Part shown: positions 46,904-53,788 of the stretch, piece after piece | How positions within the stretch are numbered: position 1 is the stretch's first letter | Layout of the letters: each line of letters starts with the position of its first letter | NCBI RefSeq assembly: GCF_001592305.1 | Contig: NZ_BCWR01000015.1 | Location: 204,204-268,203 of the forward strand | From: Hydrogenophaga taeniospiralis CCUG 15921 | GTDB lineage: Bacteria; Pseudomonadota; Gammaproteobacteria; Burkholderiales; Burkholderiaceae_C | DNA: 64,000 nt | Direction of reading: 5' to 3' | Position numbers and translations under genes: made by a program | The notes under the pieces: model-generated | Databases searched by the model: none | The model's input: the letters and a program-made list of their open reading frames with translations, nothing else | What the model was told of the DNA's origin: nothing

Positions 46904-47836
46904 ATGAAACTGAGCCACCGCCAGATCGATTTCTTCCGCGCCGTGATGGGCACCGGCCACGTCACGCGCGCGGCCGAACTGCTGCACACATCGCAGCCGA
47001 CAGTGAGCCGCGAGCTCGCGCGGCTGGAACAGGTGCTGGGCTTTGCCTTGTTCGAGCGGGTGAAAGGGCGGCTCAAACCCACGGTGCGGGCACTGGCGCT
47101 GATGGAGGAGGTGGAGCTCTCGTACGTGGGGCTGGAGCGCATCGCCGCCACGGCGACCGCCCTTCGCGCCTATGCCCACGGGCGGCTGCAGCTGGCCTGC
47201 CTGCCCGCGCTCTCGCACGCCCTGCTGCCCGACGCCATCCGGCGTTTTGCCGAGCGGCAACCCGAGGCGGCGGTGAGCCTGACGCCGGTCGAGTCGCCCC
47301 AGCTGGAGGCGGCGTTGTCCGAGCAGCGTTTCGACCTGGGCCTGTCCGAACGCCACGAGGCGCCGGCCGCCTGCACGCTGCAGACCCTGCTGGTGGCGGA
47401 CGAGGTGGCGGTGCTGCCCGCCAGCCATCCGCTGGCGAGCAAGGCGCGGCTGGCGCCGGGCGACTTTGCGGGCCAGTCCTTCATCAGCTTCGCACCGACC
47501 GACCCTTACCGGCAGCAGGTGGACGCGCTGTTCGCGGCCGCCGGGGTGGAGCGCGGCCTGCGGCTGGAAACACCGAGCGCGGTGTCGGTGTGTGCGCTGG
47601 TGCGCCAGGGGCTGGGCCTGGGCATCGTCAACCCGCTGACGGCGCTGGAACTGGCCGGCAATGGAACCGAGGGGGGCATGGTGGTGCGGCCACTGTCGGT
47701 GAGCATCCCGTTCCACGTGGCGCTGATCCGGCCGGGCTGGCGGGTCGAACACCCGCTGCGGGGCGCCTTCGAGGCGGCGCTGGTCGAGGCGGCCGATGCC
47801 TTGCGGCAGCGGCTGGCCCGGGCCGCACAGGCGTAA
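46904..47836 (+). CDS. lysR: LysR-type regulator of lysA
   Basis: 310 residues (E. coli LysR 311). The N-terminal helix-turn-helix RQIDFFRAVMGTGHVTRAAELLHTSQPTVSRELARLEQVLGFALFERVKGRL matches the genuine E. coli LysR strongly, as do ACLPALSHALLP, SVCALVRQGLGLGIVNPLTAL near the C-terminus. In E. coli LysR activates lysA when diaminopimelate accumulates. ATG at 46904 aligns best; 46880 would add eight residues and leave 18 bases for the divergent promoter. Confidence 0.9.
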   Translation: MKLSHRQIDFFRAVMGTGHVTRAAELLHTSQPTVSRELARLEQVLGFALFERVKGRLKPTVRALALMEEVELSYVGLERIAATATALRAYAHGRLQLACLPALSHALLPDAIRRFAERQPEAAVSLTPVESPQLEAALSEQRFDLGLSERHEAPAACTLQTLLVADEVAVLPASHPLASKARLAPGDFAGQSFISFAPTDPYRQQVDALFAAAGVERGLRLETPSAVSVCALVRQGLGLGIVNPLTALELAGNGTEGGMVVRPLSVSIPFHVALIRPGWRVEHPLRGAFEAALVEAADALRQRLARAAQA

Positions 47837-47871
47837 AAAAACCCGCTGCAGCGTCCTGAGCGGGTTCTTTT
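47835..47871. terminator. Bidirectional terminator between lysR and rpsU
   Basis: Stem AACCCGCT (47840-47847) with AGCGGGTT (47859-47866), preceded by an A run on the plus strand (a T run for rpsU) and followed by CTTTT for lysR. It should terminate both convergent transcripts and is strongest in the rpsU direction. Confidence 0.88.
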
Positions 47872-47898
47872 GTGCGTCCCGGCAGGCCGGGACAGCGA

Positions 47899-48111
47899 TC
47901 AGTACAGCTTCTTGGGCAGCTGCATCGAGCGCACGCGCTTGTAGTGGCGCTTGACGGCGGCGGCCTTCTTGCGCTTGCGCTCAGCGGTGGGCTTTTCGTA
48001 GAACTCACGGGCGCGCAGGTCGGTCAGCAGGCCGAGTTTTTCGATGGTGCGCTTGAAGCGACGCAGAGCGACGTCAAAGGGCTCGTTGTCTTTTACACGG
48101 ATGGTCGTCAT
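47899..48111 (-). CDS. rpsU: 30S ribosomal protein S21
   Basis: 70 residues, highly basic, with [22 protein letters not shown] and [24 protein letters not shown], the conserved S21 pattern. It ends at a strong terminator. A consensus TATAAT promoter lies about 130 bases upstream, so the mRNA has a long leader with a stable stem-loop. Confidence 0.96.
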   Translation of the reverse strand: MTTIRVKDNEPFDVALRRFKRTIEKLGLLTDLRAREFYEKPTAERKRKKAAAVKRHYKRVRSMQLPKKLY

Positions 48112-48186
48112 TGAAGAAGAAATTCCAGAATGCACAGAAAGAGGATGAACGGGAAGATCGGGCCCGGGCATCGTTTCTGCAAAGTT

Positions 48187-48220
48187 CCCCCGCCTGTTAA
48201 CTAGTATTGGCCGACGGGGG
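48187..48220 (-). other. Stem-loop in the rpsU mRNA leader
   Basis: On the minus strand CCCCCGTC and GGCGGGGG can form eight pairs (one G-U) closing an 18-base AU-richer loop with AATACTAGTTAAC in it. No U run follows, so it is not an ordinary terminator. It sits in the 5-prime leader about 75 bases before the rpsU ATG and could be an autoregulatory or stabilising structure. Confidence 0.5.
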
Positions 48221-48239
48221 TCTGCCAGCAAAGCCTTGG

Positions 48240-48267
48240 ATTATAGCCCTTCAAGGCGCGCAGGCAA
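48240..48267 (-). promoter_or_regulatory. rpsU promoter
   Basis: TATAAT (48245-48240) is a perfect -10 and TTGCCT (48267-48262) a weak -35 with 16-base spacing. Expected transcript start is near 48233, giving a leader of about 120 bases. Confidence 0.7.
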
Positions 48268-48297
48268 CTCTTCCCCAGGGCGGGTTGTGCCGGTGGG

Positions 48298-48657
48298 TCA
48301 GTCCTGAGGCCGGGCGGCGTGGAAGTCCCTGGAATCGGCGGGCGCCTGCGCCCGCTCGTGCAGGCCATAGTCGCGCAGCACCTCGGCCACCCTCAGGCGG
48401 TAGTCCGCAAACAGCTGCGCGCGCCCGGCCGCCTGGGCCTGACGGTGGTGCTCCAGACTCCGCCAGCGCCGCACCGCCTTTTCGTCGCGCCAAAACGACA
48501 GCGACAACAGCTTGCCAGGGTGCAGCAGGCTTTCAAACCGCTCCACCCCCATGAAACCGTCCATGGCCTGCAGTTCCTGGCTCAGGGATGCGGCGGTGTC
48601 CAGATAGGCCTGGCGCTGCCCGTCATTGGGCTGCAGCTCGAAGATCACGGCGATCAT
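48298..48657 (-). CDS. Antibiotic biosynthesis monooxygenase (ABM)-domain protein
   Basis: 119 residues. [64 protein letters not shown] follows the ABM ferredoxin-like fold, in which such proteins act as small oxygenases or detoxifying enzymes without cofactor. Overlaps the NIPSNAP-like gene upstream by four bases. The divergent ArsR-type regulator may control both. Confidence 0.78.
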   Translation of the reverse strand: MIAVIFELQPNDGQRQAYLDTAASLSQELQAMDGFMGVERFESLLHPGKLLSLSFWRDEKAVRRWRSLEHHRQAQAAGRAQLFADYRLRVAEVLRDYGLHERAQAPADSRDFHAARPQD

Positions 48658-49010
48658 GCGGACACCTCCGCTGAATCGACCGGTCCGGCGGCGAGCCCGA
48701 GCGTGCCGGCGACGACCTCGGTGAAACGGCGCTCTTCGCGCAGGATGAAACGCTGCCGCTGCGCCAGGGCGAAGTTGGCCTGGCCCTCGGGGTCGGCACG
48801 CAGGCGGGCGCGGTAGGCCTCGTAGGCGGCCAGGCTGTCAAAGGCGATCAGGCCCCAGGCCTCGACGTTGCTGCCCTCGTGGGGCAGAAAGTAGCCCAGC
48901 AGGTGGCCCCCGCAGCGGGGAATGATGCGGCCCCAGTTTTCGGCGTAGACCCGGAAGGCCTCGCGCTGAAAGGGGTCGATTTCGTAGCGGATGAAACAGG
49001 TGATGGTCAT
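48654..49010 (-). CDS. NIPSNAP-family protein
   Basis: 118 residues, a ferredoxin-like alpha/beta barrel of the NIPSNAP family: [75 protein letters not shown] lies before the ATG. Co-transcribed with the ABM gene and divergent from the ArsR-type gene. Confidence 0.8.
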   Translation of the reverse strand: MTITCFIRYEIDPFQREAFRVYAENWGRIIPRCGGHLLGYFLPHEGSNVEAWGLIAFDSLAAYEAYRARLRADPEGQANFALAQRQRFILREERRFTEVVAGTLGLAAGPVDSAEVSA

Positions 49011-49119
49011 GGGCGTACTCCTTTGGTGGCAGAAGGCTTCATCGTGCCGCCGCTGCGGGCGCCCATGCTTCGCTCCGGAGCGAAACGTGCGGGCGCGCGC
49101 TTGCGGCAAACTGGGCGCC

Positions 49120-49833
49120 ATGAACACCAACCGCCTGTCCCACATCGCGGCGCTGATCGGCGAGCCCGCCCGCACGGCGATGCTGATGGCGCTGATGGAT
49201 GGCCGCGCGCTGACCGCGCACGAACTGGCCGGCGTCGGGCGCATTGCGGCGGCCACCGCCAGCCGCCACCTGGGCCTGCTGGTTGAAGCCGGGCTGTTGC
49301 AGGTGGAGCGGCAGGGCCGCCACCGCTACCACCGCCTGGCCTCGGGCGAGGTGGCCCAGGTGCTGGAGGGGCTGGTGTGCCTCGCGGGCGCGCAGCCGGC
49401 GGGCCGGGTGATCACCGGGCCGCGAGACGGCGATCTGCGCCGGGCTCGCACCTGTTACGACCACCTGGCTGGGCGCCTGGGGGTGGCGATTGCGGACCAC
49501 CTGCGGGCCGAAAACGCGATCACCTGGGAGGGGGAGGCGGGCGCGCAGCTGACGCCCACCGCCGACGCCGTGCTGCAGCGCCTGGGCGTCGCGCCCTCGG
49601 GCTTGCTGGCGGGGCGGTCCGGGCGCGTGGTTTGCCGCCCTTGCCTGGACTGGAGCGAGCGCCGCTCGCATCTGGCGGGCCGTCTGGGCGCGATGATCTG
49701 CGCGCACTGCCTGGACCAGGGCTGGCTGGCGCGCACCGAGCGCTCGCGGGCGCTGCGGATCACCCCGTCCGGAGCGCTCGCCCTGCGCGACTGGCTGGGG
49801 GTGGCGCGCTGGCTCGACGTGGTGGGCGACTGA
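49120..49833 (+). CDS. ArsR-family transcriptional regulator with C-terminal Cys-rich domain
   Basis: 237 residues. The winged helix-turn-helix spans about 10-85 ([60 protein letters not shown]). The C-terminal half has [26 protein letters not shown], a CxxC-His-CxxC-like arrangement that could bind metal. Divergent from the NIPSNAP/ABM pair, which it probably controls. Ligand unknown. Confidence 0.8.
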   Translation: MNTNRLSHIAALIGEPARTAMLMALMDGRALTAHELAGVGRIAAATASRHLGLLVEAGLLQVERQGRHRYHRLASGEVAQVLEGLVCLAGAQPAGRVITGPRDGDLRRARTCYDHLAGRLGVAIADHLRAENAITWEGEAGAQLTPTADAVLQRLGVAPSGLLAGRSGRVVCRPCLDWSERRSHLAGRLGAMICAHCLDQGWLARTERSRALRITPSGALALRDWLGVARWLDVVGD

Positions 49834-51045
49834 TCAGCGCCCGGGCAGGGCCATCCCGCAGGCGTGGGCGCTCGCCCAGGCCCACTGGAAGTTGTAGCCG
49901 CCGAGCCAGCCGGTCACGTCCACCACCTCGCCGATGAAGTACAGCCCGGGCTGCTTCGATTCCATCGTCTGCGAAGAGAGATCGCGCGTGTCCACCCCGC
50001 CGAGCGTGACCTCGGCCTTCTTGTAGCCCTCGCTGCCGGTGGGCACGAGTTCCCAGCGCGCGAGGCGCTCGGCCAGCCGGGCCAGGGCCTTGTCAGACGC
50101 TTCGCTGATAGGGCGCTGCCAGTCCTTGTCCTGCGCCACCCAGGCATCGGCCAGTCGGCTGGGCACCAGCGTGGCCAGCTCGTTGGCGATCAGCTTGCGT
50201 GACGTGGCCTTGGCGCGCGCCAGGGCTTGGGGCAGGTCCACCTCGGGCGCCAGGTTGATGCGGATCGGCGTGCCTTCACGCCAGTAGCTGGAGATCTGCA
50301 ACACCGCTGGGCCGGAGAGGCCGCGGTGGGTGAACAGCAGGTCTTCGGCAAAGCTGATCCGGCTTTTCTTGTCTCCAGTCTCGATCAGCACCGGCAGGGC
50401 CAGGCCCGCCAGATCGGTATAAGGCGCCCAGGCATCGCCATCGAAGGTGAGCGGCACCAGACCGGGGCGCGGTTCGACGATGCGCAGGCCGAACTGCTTC
50501 GCCATGCGGTAGCCGAAATCGGTGGCGCCGATCTTCGGGATGGACAGGCCGCCGGTGGCGACCACCACCGCACGGCTCGACACCGTGCCGCGCTCGGTGT
50601 CGATCTGGTACGAGCCGTCGATCCCCACCCGCAGGGTCTTGACGCCGCAGGGCTGCCAGCGTTGTACGCCGCCGGCCTCGCATTCGGCCAGCAGCAGGGC
50701 GATCAGGTCTTCGGCCGAGCGGTCGCAGAACAGCTGGCCCTTGTGCTTCTCATGGAAACCGATGCCGTATTTCTGCACCAGCGCGATGAAGTCGGCCGGC
50801 GTGTAGCGCGAGAGCGCCGAGCGGCAGAAGTTTGGGTTCTCGCTCAGGAAGTGTTTGTGCGGCGCGCGCGGGTCGATGTCGCGGTTGGTGAAGTTGGCCC
50901 GGCCCCCGCCCGAGATGCGGATCTTTTCCGCGACCTTCTCGCTGTGGTCGAGCAGCAGCACACGCAGGCCGCGCTGGCCCGCGACACCGGCACAGAAAAG
51001 ACCGGCCGCACCCGCGCCGATGACGATGGCGTCGAAATCTTGCAT
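49834..51045 (-). CDS. BaiN/HI0933-family flavoprotein
   Basis: 403 residues. FAD-binding GAGAAGLFCAGVAGQRGLRVLLLDHSEKVAEKIRISGGGRANFTNRD at the start, VVVATGGLSIPKIGATDFGY in the middle and GLYFIGEVVDVTGWLGGYNFQWAWASAHACG at the end are typical of this family. Role unclear; related proteins reduce unsaturated bile acids or act on unknown quinone-like substrates. Convergent with the ArsR gene with no gap (shared TGATCA). Confidence 0.85.
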   Translation of the reverse strand: MQDFDAIVIGAGAAGLFCAGVAGQRGLRVLLLDHSEKVAEKIRISGGGRANFTNRDIDPRAPHKHFLSENPNFCRSALSRYTPADFIALVQKYGIGFHEKHKGQLFCDRSAEDLIALLLAECEAGGVQRWQPCGVKTLRVGIDGSYQIDTERGTVSSRAVVVATGGLSIPKIGATDFGYRMAKQFGLRIVEPRPGLVPLTFDGDAWAPYTDLAGLALPVLIETGDKKSRISFAEDLLFTHRGLSGPAVLQISSYWREGTPIRINLAPEVDLPQALARAKATSRKLIANELATLVPSRLADAWVAQDKDWQRPISEASDKALARLAERLARWELVPTGSEGYKKAEVTLGGVDTRDLSSQTMESKQPGLYFIGEVVDVTGWLGGYNFQWAWASAHACGMALPGR

Positions 51046-51110
51046 GGCGCGCAGTGTAGGCGCATGGACCGGTGAACGATTCGATGAGAGCGAGGTGGCC
51101 CGGCTCAGGG

Positions 51111-51185
51111 GTGCCGCAGAACCGGCTTCGCCGGGCTGCTGGCGCCGCCCCCTTGAGGGGGGACGTGCGAAGCACGGCGGGGGTG
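51111..51185 (+). repeat. Dispersed intergenic repeat, copy before the PilJ/MCP-like gene
   Basis: GTGCCGCAGAACCGGCTTCG, GGGCTGCTGGCGCC, CCCCCTTGAGGGGGG and a final GGCGGGGGTGTTTCA. It ends two bases before the stop codon of the minus-strand gene at 51188. Confidence 0.78.
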
Positions 51186-51187
51186 TT

Positions 51188-51871
51188 TCACCGTCCTCTG
51201 CTGCGCTCCGCCAGCACCGCCGCCTTGCGCGTGAGCCGGTCGATTTCGCTGGTGATGTCCGACAGCACGTTGGCCACCACGGCGAATTCGCGGCCGTGTT
51301 GCCCGGCCCGCGCGGCCATGACCTGCGCGTTGAAGCTCACCACCTTGGCCTCCTTGGCCACGCTCTGGATGTCGTCCACGATGCCCACCAGTTCCTTCAT
51401 CAGGGCGTCCGAGTGGGCTTTGGCGACCTCATCGAACGCGGTGGTCGCGGTGTTGAGGGCTTCGAGGATGCGATCGGTGTGACCGACCAGCTCGGCCGTG
51501 GTGGCGGACACGCGCGGGCTGTGCACCTCGATCTGGTCGAGCGCGCTGCGCATGAGCTGCATGAAAGCCTGCACGACGGGGCCGACCCCGCGCGGACCCT
51601 GGTAGGTTTCGGTGATCTTGCGCGCGCTGGCGGGATCGAGCTGTGCGGTGGTGGCCTGCAGGTGTTGCTGGCTTTCGGTGAACATGCGCAGGCTGCGCTG
51701 GGCGGCGCGAAGCCACTCGGCGTCACCGCTGGCGGCCAGCACGGTCTGCAGGATCATGCGCTGCGAGAGCATGCGCTGGCGCGCGGCGAGGTTGACCAGC
51801 GACAGGCCGGCGATGTGGTCCGGCGTGTCTTGGCGCGATGGGGCGGGGCTTCGGGTGGCGAGGGGTGTCAT
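51188..51871 (-). CDS. Small cytoplasmic PilJ-motif/MCP-like signalling protein
   Basis: 227 residues. NLAARQRMLSQRM at 27-39 is the conserved motif of the PilJ/NarX-like nitrate-sensing domain. The second half ends in a chemoreceptor-like stretch (SFNAQVMAARAGQHGREFAVVANVLSDITSEIDRL, about 178-212) equivalent to the signalling hairpin tip of MCPs (NAAVEAARAGEHGRGFAVVA). No signal peptide or membrane helix. It is the last gene in the minus-strand nitrate run, 94 bases after cobA. I infer a soluble nitrate-responsive signalling protein. Confidence 0.7.
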   Translation of the reverse strand: MTPLATRSPAPSRQDTPDHIAGLSLVNLAARQRMLSQRMILQTVLAASGDAEWLRAAQRSLRMFTESQQHLQATTAQLDPASARKITETYQGPRGVGPVVQAFMQLMRSALDQIEVHSPRVSATTAELVGHTDRILEALNTATTAFDEVAKAHSDALMKELVGIVDDIQSVAKEAKVVSFNAQVMAARAGQHGREFAVVANVLSDITSEIDRLTRKAAVLAERSRGR

Positions 51872-51965
51872 GGCCGACACCAAGCAATCGCCGGGCCACC
51901 GTTGAGCATGCCTTGGCGGAGCGCGGCGCACCAGCGTGGCGCACGGCTTCGCGCCCGCGGAACGC

Positions 51966-52772
51966 TCAGGCGGCGCGCGATAGCGGCTGCGGCAGGTCCA
52001 TCGCCGCCACGCCACGCACCACGTCGCCCACCACGATCACGGCCGGGCTGCCCAGCTGTTCGCGCGCGATGGTGGCGCCCAGCTCGCCCAGCGTGCTGAG
52101 CGCGTGGCGCTGCTGGGGCAGGCTGGCGTGCTGGATGATGGCCAGCGGCGTGTCGGCCGGCAGGCCGGTCAGCAGATCGGCCTGGATCTGCTCGGCGCTG
52201 GACACGCCCATGTAGATCACCAGCGTGAGCTTGGCGTCGCGTGCCGTGGCGGCGAGCTGTTGCCAGTCGGTGCCCGCGTCGCCGGGCTTGGCGTGGCCGG
52301 TGATGAAGACCACGCCGTGCGCGTGATCGCGGTGCGTGAGCGGGGCGCCGAGCGAGGTCAGGCCGGCCAGTCCGGCGGTGATGCCGTTGATGATCTGCAC
52401 CTCGATGCCGGCTTCGCGCAGGTGCTCCACCTCTTCGCCGCCGCGCCCGAAGATGAACGGGTCGCCGCCCTTGAGGCGCACCACCACCTCGCCTTCGCGC
52501 GCGGCCATGAGCATGAGCTTTTCGATGAAGGCCTGCGGCGTGCTCTTGCAGCCACCGCGTTTGCCTACGTGCACGATGCGCGCACTGGGTGAGGCGTGGG
52601 CCAGCACGCCATCGCTCACGAGGTCGTCCACCAGCAGCACGGTGGCCGCGGCAATGGCGCGGGCGGCCTTGATGGTGAGCAGTTCCGGGTCGCCCGGGCC
52701 GGCACCGACGAGGGTGACGGTGCCGGGGTTGAACTGGGTGGTGGACGCGATGACGGTGGCGGGCATGTTCAT
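51966..52772 (-). CDS. cobA: Uroporphyrinogen-III C-methyltransferase (SUMT)
   Basis: 268 residues. Motifs: VTLVGAGPGDPELLTIKAARAI, VVRLKGGDPFIFGRGGEE, and GITAGLAGLTSLGAPLTHRDHAHGVVFITGH. Makes precorrin-2, the precursor of siroheme, which nitrite reductase NirB needs; this explains its place in the nitrate cluster. ATG overlaps the YbiB stop by four bases. The siroheme-forming CysG dehydrogenase/chelatase domain is not fused. Confidence 0.92.
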   Translation of the reverse strand: MNMPATVIASTTQFNPGTVTLVGAGPGDPELLTIKAARAIAAATVLLVDDLVSDGVLAHASPSARIVHVGKRGGCKSTPQAFIEKLMLMAAREGEVVVRLKGGDPFIFGRGGEEVEHLREAGIEVQIINGITAGLAGLTSLGAPLTHRDHAHGVVFITGHAKPGDAGTDWQQLAATARDAKLTLVIYMGVSSAEQIQADLLTGLPADTPLAIIQHASLPQQRHALSTLGELGATIAREQLGSPAVIVVGDVVRGVAAMDLPQPLSRAA

Positions 52773-53716
52773 GGTGTGGTGACCTCCTGAGCGAGTGTTG
52801 TCTCCAGCGCGGGCTGGCGCTGCATTTCTCGCAAGATGTGTTCCACCTGCAGGGCGATGGGCGTGGGCACGGGCAGTGCGCCGTCGAGCACGGCGCGGAT
52901 GTAGCGCGCGGTGCTCGCGGCGTCGACCGTGGCCGGCAGCTCGGGCAGGCTGACCAGCGGCCCTTCCTGCGCGGGCTGCACGGTGTGGGCGGCGCCGTCA
53001 TGGAACACCGCCATTTGCGGGATGCGTCGCGCGTCGGCCACCGGTTCGCCCTCGGTGCCGCGCAGCAGCATGGCGTGCGCGCCGATCAGGGCGAAGGTGG
53101 CTGCCATGGAGAGCGCGTATTCGGGGTGGGTGTAGCTGCTGACGATGAAGGCGCGGCCGGCGCAGGGGTTCATGAGCTTGACCAGGCTGTGCGCCGGGTT
53201 GCGCAGGCCCACCGCGCGGCGCACGTCGAGCAGGCGCTTGAGGCCCGGGCTCAGCACCTCGGTGGGCGCAAAAGCCAGCCCGCCCGCGGCGAGCGACGGT
53301 ACACCGTGCGAGGGCGCGATGCCGAGTTCGGCAAACACGCTGGAGGCGAACACGCGCTTGTCTTCGGTGGCGGTGCCGTGCACCAGCACCGGCACACCAT
53401 GGCGCGCCAGCAGCATGGCGAGCAAGGGCGTGAGCACCGGCAGTTTGCGCGCACCGTTGTAGCTGGGCAGCACCACGGTGGTGAGGCCGTTGTCGGGCAC
53501 GCGCTGCAAGCGGGCGTGGGCCGCGTCGAGGAAACCCGCCATCTCTTCGGGGGTTTCACCCTTGATGCGCATGGCCAGGCAGAAAGCGCCGGTTTCCAGG
53601 TCGGTCACGCCGCCGTCAAGCACCTGGCCGAACAGGTCGGTGGCCTGCTCGCGCGTGATCGCGCGCGCGCCGTCCTTGCCGCGACCGATGACCTTGATGT
53701 ATTGGCTGATTCCCAT
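52769..53716 (-). CDS. ybiB: YbiB/TrpD2-family protein
   Basis: 315 residues, resembling anthranilate phosphoribosyltransferase in fold but with the catalytic phosphoribosyl motifs altered. ISQYIKVIGRGKDGARAITREQATDLFGQVLDGGVTDLETGAFCLAMRIKGETPEEMAGFLDA and MLLRGTEGEPVADARRIPQMAVF are YbiB features. In E. coli YbiB binds DNA and is LexA-controlled. Why it sits between nasA and cobA is unknown; it probably shares their transcript. Confidence 0.85.
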   Translation of the reverse strand: MGISQYIKVIGRGKDGARAITREQATDLFGQVLDGGVTDLETGAFCLAMRIKGETPEEMAGFLDAAHARLQRVPDNGLTTVVLPSYNGARKLPVLTPLLAMLLARHGVPVLVHGTATEDKRVFASSVFAELGIAPSHGVPSLAAGGLAFAPTEVLSPGLKRLLDVRRAVGLRNPAHSLVKLMNPCAGRAFIVSSYTHPEYALSMAATFALIGAHAMLLRGTEGEPVADARRIPQMAVFHDGAAHTVQPAQEGPLVSLPELPATVDAASTARYIRAVLDGALPVPTPIALQVEHILREMQRQPALETTLAQEVTTP

Positions 53717-53788
53717 GGTGGGTGATTGTCCGGGAATCTTGATGACTTGGCGTTATATGGGGACTGGCCGCGGGCTGCTGGTCGCAGC

